Shown here piece by piece: positions 42,057 through 45,797 of a DNA stretch of 45,797 bases. The translations under genes were made by a program, and so were the position numbers. The notes beneath the pieces were generated by a model that worked only from the letters and a program-made list of their open reading frames with translations, was not told where the DNA came from and searched no databases. Source of the DNA: Flavobacterium sp. HJJ. Lineage in GTDB: Bacteria > Bacteroidota > Bacteroidia > Flavobacteriales > Flavobacteriaceae. The stretch covers positions 1 to 45,797 of the forward strand of contig NZ_JADKPR010000032.1 in NCBI RefSeq assembly GCF_015351475.1, in the 5' to 3' direction. How positions within the stretch are numbered: the stretch's first letter is position 1; every line of letters begins with the position of its first letter.

Positions 42057-44162
42057 ATGGAATTACAAAACACAAACGAACTGGATGATGTCGCTGTATT
42101 GAATAATACTAGCGGCAGTTTTACATTCAGAACGCCAGCTGGAATTCAAGATTTTCAGAATGATCCAGCTAAGCAGACGGCTATGAATTCATTATGGAGT
42201 TCAAATCTAGATGAATTTACACAACAGGGAATGTTAAGCAATCCTTGGAATTCTACCAATACTCCTAGTGTTACAAATTATTACAATCCTATACAGAATA
42301 ATCCAAAAAGCAGTACTTACCCAGTTTTATGGTTTGCTTTTCCAGGAAGACTGCATTATAATTTTCCCAACGCAAATCAAGATCAGTTAAACGAAATGGC
42401 CGATACTGGCAATATGCCGAGTCTCATTAATAATAATCCATGCGGTACTCCTACTCAAACTATTCCATATTTTCCATATGGCCCCAGAGGCTGGCAGGAT
42501 GAATATTGCGAATGGGCTGTAACAAGAAACTCAAAAAACCAGATTACCCGCATTGATTTTACCTGTGAAAATCCAGAATACTGGAACAGCCTCTGGCTTG
42601 TTGATCCTAATAAAGTGGTGTCCCTTTATCAATCCGTATTGAACAAACCGCAAATTACGCTTGCAGATCTAAGTCTGTCTGGTGCGGTTAATCCAATTAC
42701 TGGAGGACCAGTATATAATCCGCTGAACAAATGGAACAGCGGTACTGTTTCTTCTGAAACTACTGGAGGTGCGATACATTTAACCAGTACACCCAATACT
42801 TTACAAACAGAGATTGGGCTGGCAACTGCTGCAACCGTTCAGCGCAATAATCCGTCTGGCACTACTGGAAATACTGTTTGGCCTCAAAGGCTTTATAACA
42901 ATTTATTATGCGATGCACAATACGGGCAAAAAAACCGCAACAGCGACCCTACAATTGGCGGAAATGTAAACAATCTTGTAAATGGTATTCTTACTGCAAA
43001 TGTACCTCAGGTTGCTACACTGGCCGATCCTCCGGGACTGTACATACAAATGCCTGACTTTACTAATTATAAAACTCCAGATGGAACTGATGCATCAGCT
43101 TTTTGGAAAATTGTACGCGGTTCTAAAACATTAAATGACCAATACGGCAATCCGATGCCGGGGAACTTTATTCTGCATGCAGTATTTGAAGTGCCTGCAG
43201 ATAAAAATTATACCGTTAGTGATATAAAAATAAACGGCCAGCCGATACAATGGGGGTCACAGATAGCATCAACTTTCCAAATGCAGATTGTTGCCAGCGC
43301 GTATGCCACCTCAACACAGCCGATAGGATATGACGCTGTAGGCTCAAAAGATCCTGCATTTGCACAGCCATTACAGCTGTTTTATGCAGATTATTTTAAT
43401 GCCATGTACAGCACTATGGTTCCAAATCCGGTAAATCATCCCATTTCATTATTAAGTAACAGTACATTTATTCCGCCAACACTGTTTAAATCGGCAAATG
43501 GAGTAAACATGGTTTTAATTAGTGATACCTGTACCGCAGTGCCCGGCGATTCTTCTACTTACCCAAAGGTAACTTTTGATGATGCTAATATTACTGCTGT
43601 GGTTAATTCTGTCCAAACCGGCATTAACTATGCAGTACCGGGAAACAGTATGCCGGGCAGTTATACCGCATTATTTATCACAGTAAATGTGGGACTAAAC
43701 ACTGCTGCAGGTCCTCACGGAATTTATATTACCAATTCCGGACAAAGCCAAAGCACAGCAATGCCTGCATTATTAACCGTTGCTCCTACAACTATACAAG
43801 CCAATGTAAAATGGCAGAATACAGGAGTAATGGTAACCCCTGGCATCCCGGTGAATATTGCTTATCAAAACGGTCTTTGGACAGCAAATCCAAATGATAA
43901 CGGCGGACGGCTTTACAACGCAGCCGGAAACCCTTCATACATAACAGCGAAACCAGGTTACACAATGCCTGGCCAAAATGAAGGTGCACTGATAGGACAA
44001 GTAAGCGGTACTGTATTTTTTGTTGGTATGGGCGCAACTGTACCAAATAACGTTCAGGGTGAACTGCAGTTATGTATTAATGATGATTTAGATGGAATTT
44101 ACGGGGTGGGTTTTGCTGATAACATCGGTAGTATATCAGTTACTGTAACAATTGGACAATAA
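42057..44162 (+). CDS. Large protein with C-terminal LecA-like lectin domain
   Basis: This 701-residue protein is not known to me as a whole. Residues 1 to about 460 form an unrecognised region rich in Trp/Tyr and Asn: WFAFPGRLHYNFP, EYCEWAVTRN, TCENPEYWNSLW, WPQRLYNNLLC. Residues of about 470-575 look like an Ig-type beta domain. The last 120 residues or so match the PA-IL (LecA) galactophilic lectin fold: GALIGQVSG, VPNNVQGELQLCIND, then YG and NIGSISV. The Ca-site region keeps Asn675/Asp676, Tyr682/Gly683 and Asn689, with a short insertion. LecA binds galactose through Ca. There is no signal peptide, as with LecA itself. The downstream cytochrome-like gene is separated by a hairpin. A galactose-binding role fits the adjoining beta-galactosidase locus. 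Confidence 0.7.
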   Translation: MELQNTNELDDVAVLNNTSGSFTFRTPAGIQDFQNDPAKQTAMNSLWSSNLDEFTQQGMLSNPWNSTNTPSVTNYYNPIQNNPKSSTYPVLWFAFPGRLHYNFPNANQDQLNEMADTGNMPSLINNNPCGTPTQTIPYFPYGPRGWQDEYCEWAVTRNSKNQITRIDFTCENPEYWNSLWLVDPNKVVSLYQSVLNKPQITLADLSLSGAVNPITGGPVYNPLNKWNSGTVSSETTGGAIHLTSTPNTLQTEIGLATAATVQRNNPSGTTGNTVWPQRLYNNLLCDAQYGQKNRNSDPTIGGNVNNLVNGILTANVPQVATLADPPGLYIQMPDFTNYKTPDGTDASAFWKIVRGSKTLNDQYGNPMPGNFILHAVFEVPADKNYTVSDIKINGQPIQWGSQIASTFQMQIVASAYATSTQPIGYDAVGSKDPAFAQPLQLFYADYFNAMYSTMVPNPVNHPISLLSNSTFIPPTLFKSANGVNMVLISDTCTAVPGDSSTYPKVTFDDANITAVVNSVQTGINYAVPGNSMPGSYTALFITVNVGLNTAAGPHGIYITNSGQSQSTAMPALLTVAPTTIQANVKWQNTGVMVTPGIPVNIAYQNGLWTANPNDNGGRLYNAAGNPSYITAKPGYTMPGQNEGALIGQVSGTVFFVGMGATVPNNVQGELQLCINDDLDGIYGVGFADNIGSISVTVTIGQ

Positions 44163-44185
44163 ACCACTCTTTTTCAATATTATGG

Positions 44186-44240
44186 GGAAGGCATTATGGC
44201 AGCGAACCTGCTTCATGCCATATGCTTTCCTTATTTTTTT
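44186..44240 (+). terminator. Hairpin with T-tract between the lectin and haem-protein genes
   Basis: Arms 44186-44201 and 44216-44230 pair over about 14 bp with one bulge and one mismatch. A TTATTTTTTT run follows. It ends only 18 bp before the ATG at 44259. It may fully terminate the first transcript or attenuate the second. Confidence 0.75.
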
Positions 44241-44258
44241 AAACACAAAAACAAAACA

Positions 44259-45797
44259 ATGAATAAAAAAACTACTTTTTCAAAAAAAAAACTTTGGATT
44301 TCATTTGCCATGATTCCGCTTGCAGCTATAGCAACAGGATTGGTATATGAAAAATCAATATCGCCATATAGTTCTATTCCTCCTGATTATATATATTCTG
44401 ATACTGATTCTAATGCTAATACCTGCAGCTGCTATGCAGCTGATTCAACAAGTTTTAAGCTTCCGATAACTTTCAATAATGAAGTGCCGGGCGATCTGCA
44501 GCTGTTTAATCAGACATTAGCTGACTGTTTTGCATGGCAGGAATTTATTGCTTTAAATTGGCCTACAAACCCGTCTTCTTCTTTTGGTACGCCAAATGAT
44601 TATTCCTTTGTCCAATGGGAAACCTATATGCCAAGAGAAGTACTGTTTCCTGATGACGGTTCAAAACCGCCTGTTTGGGGAACTTTAGTTTCTGACGAAT
44701 ACAGCAGCCTGTTTAAATCACAAAAACTGCTGATGAAAAAAACACAAACCAAACTATTGACGTTTGTCAGCAAAATTGAAAAAAACGGTTCAGAAGTAAG
44801 TTTCAGTCCCAATCAGGCTGCGCCATTTAATAAACCAAGCTGGCTTGGTGCACAAAACAATACCAATGTATGGTATGAAATTATGCTGAATAAAGACTAC
44901 TATGATTTTATTGTAAAAAAAGGATTCTATAATGCTCAGGTGCAGCATGACACAGTACAATTGAACCAGCCCATTAATTTCCCGCAAGGGGAATATAAAG
45001 GAATTGTTGGTGCAATTGAATTAAAAGCGGCGTGGCTCGAAGTCCCTGATCCGCAGTCACCAAAATGGACAAGATATAAACTTTCTAAAGCAACGGTATT
45101 AGACCCAATCACAAAAAAACTAAGAAATACTGTTGTAGCACTTGTAGGACTGCACATACTGCATAAAACACAAAACCAGCCTACATGGGTATGGGCAACA
45201 TTTGAACAGATAGACAATACACCTGATCAAAGTGATCTTAACGCTCCTGCACCTTCTCAATATGGCTATAATTTTTACAATGCAAAATGTACCAACAGGC
45301 AGGTAACTGTTAAAACCTCTCATGGAGATTCTACAGCAGTTGTTAAATGTGTTCCTAATACTCCGCCTCCGTATTATTTAAATCAAGCAGGTCCTGTAGC
45401 CACACAAAGTACTAGGATAAACAGTATTGACCAAAAGTATGCTGCTCCAATTAATAAACTGATGCAGCAAAAAATTCAAAAATTCTATCCTAATTCAGTC
45501 TGGCAGTATTATGAATTAGTAGATGTTATATGGTCTATAACGGTACAGCCTGATCCAACAGTGCCTATTCAATCACCAAGGAATATAAATACTTCGTCAA
45601 TGCTTAGCGGTGTATCTATTGTTGCCAATTCAACAATGGAAACCTATGTACAGTCAACCAACACCTGTTTTAACTGTCATATATACAGCACAATAGCACC
45701 TTACCCAAAGGATTCTGTAAATAATTCTAAGTTTGGTGATTTTAGCTTTGCTATATCTTTCGCTAAATATCCTGTTTCCTATCAAAAGAATAAAGGA
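44259..45797 (+). CDS. Exported protein with CxxCH haem motif (partial at 3' end)
   Basis: The frame starts at an ATG and is open for 513 codons to the window edge. The N-terminus is Lys-rich, with a hydrophobic segment (about 11-30), so it is exported or membrane-anchored. A Cys-Ser-Cys (56-58) follows. The body has Trp/Tyr-rich motifs including CFAWQEFIALNWP (about 91-103) and a LVGLHILHKT ... TWVWATFEQ block (about 293-320). Cys470-Phe-Asn-Cys473-His474 is a canonical c-type haem-binding site. The protein therefore looks like a periplasmic cytochrome-type enzyme or electron carrier, but its family function is unknown to me. It is paired with the lectin-domain protein upstream and separated by the hairpin. 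The C-terminus lies beyond the window. Confidence 0.8.
   Translation, partial: MNKKTTFSKKKLWISFAMIPLAAIATGLVYEKSISPYSSIPPDYIYSDTDSNANTCSCYAADSTSFKLPITFNNEVPGDLQLFNQTLADCFAWQEFIALNWPTNPSSSFGTPNDYSFVQWETYMPREVLFPDDGSKPPVWGTLVSDEYSSLFKSQKLLMKKTQTKLLTFVSKIEKNGSEVSFSPNQAAPFNKPSWLGAQNNTNVWYEIMLNKDYYDFIVKKGFYNAQVQHDTVQLNQPINFPQGEYKGIVGAIELKAAWLEVPDPQSPKWTRYKLSKATVLDPITKKLRNTVVALVGLHILHKTQNQPTWVWATFEQIDNTPDQSDLNAPAPSQYGYNFYNAKCTNRQVTVKTSHGDSTAVVKCVPNTPPPYYLNQAGPVATQSTRINSIDQKYAAPINKLMQQKIQKFYPNSVWQYYELVDVIWSITVQPDPTVPIQSPRNINTSSMLSGVSIVANSTMETYVQSTNTCFNCHIYSTIAPYPKDSVNNSKFGDFSFAISFAKYPVSYQKNKG

Noticed and set aside
41836..42102. Possible 88-residue gene overlapping the start of the LecA-domain gene
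   Set aside because: It reads through the leader region and into the lectin gene in a different frame. It has no recognisable motif and weak coding character.
1..45797. tRNA, rRNA, CRISPR array, prophage, integrase or transposase
   Set aside because: No cloverleaf, spaced identical repeat array, or recombinase gene was seen on either strand.

Overview
The window looks like a chromosomal segment of a Flavobacterium-type member of the Bacteroidota. The DNA is AT-rich and the intergenic spacers carry TAnnTTTG-type -7 boxes. Hybrid two-component sensor/AraC regulators sit beside glycoside hydrolases, and there are DUF3570/DUF4266 proteins, lipoproteins with Bacteroidota-style signals, and short interspersed repeats of the 'aattagtgttaattcgtg' type. 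I saw no rRNA, tRNA, CRISPR array, prophage or complete insertion sequence.

Region 1 (1-6.8 kb) holds the tail of an unknown gene, an MTA/SAH-type nucleosidase, and a convergent P-type cation ATPase. It is followed by a four-gene thioredoxin / ApbE flavin transferase / DUF4266 lipoprotein / DUF3570 outer-membrane-type operon. The small lipoprotein carries an ApbE-like flavinylation motif and a C-terminal Cys-Gly-Cys. Region 2 (6.8-15.7 kb, minus strand) is a heavy-metal efflux locus. It has a second thioredoxin, an OmpR-type response regulator, a histidine kinase, a CzcA-type RND pump fused to its own TolC/CzcC-like outer-membrane factor, the CusB/CzcB adaptor, and a four-helix membrane protein.

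Region 3 (16.1-23.9 kb, minus strand) is the most unusual part. It is one tight run of seven genes, mostly overlapping: PnuC, NadR, a MoxR-type AAA+ ATPase, an unknown protein, a protein joining an HEIGH metallopeptidase-like region to a vWA/MIDAS domain, a second unknown protein, and a PaaK-like adenylate-forming enzyme. It couples nicotinamide riboside salvage to a MoxR-vWA machine with an adenylating enzyme. I do not recognise it as a described pathway. It resembles the broad class of MoxR-vWA assemblies proposed to act as chaperones or in conflict responses.

Region 4 (24.3-41.2 kb, plus strand) is a glycan-use locus without SusC/SusD in the window: GH35, HTCS, GH31, HTCS, GH2. The GH31 and GH2 genes each have a pair of 16-bp direct repeats at a 20-21 bp period, placed 21-22 bp before a -7-like box. 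These are strong candidate operators for the two HTCS regulators. The enzyme set fits galactose- and xylose-decorated substrates such as xyloglucan fragments, but this is inference.

Region 5 (41.2-45.8 kb) has a decayed M48 metalloprotease remnant, then a 701-residue protein ending in a LecA-like galactophilic lectin domain. A hairpin plus T-tract separates it from a gene for an exported protein with a CxxCH haem motif. That last gene runs off the window end.
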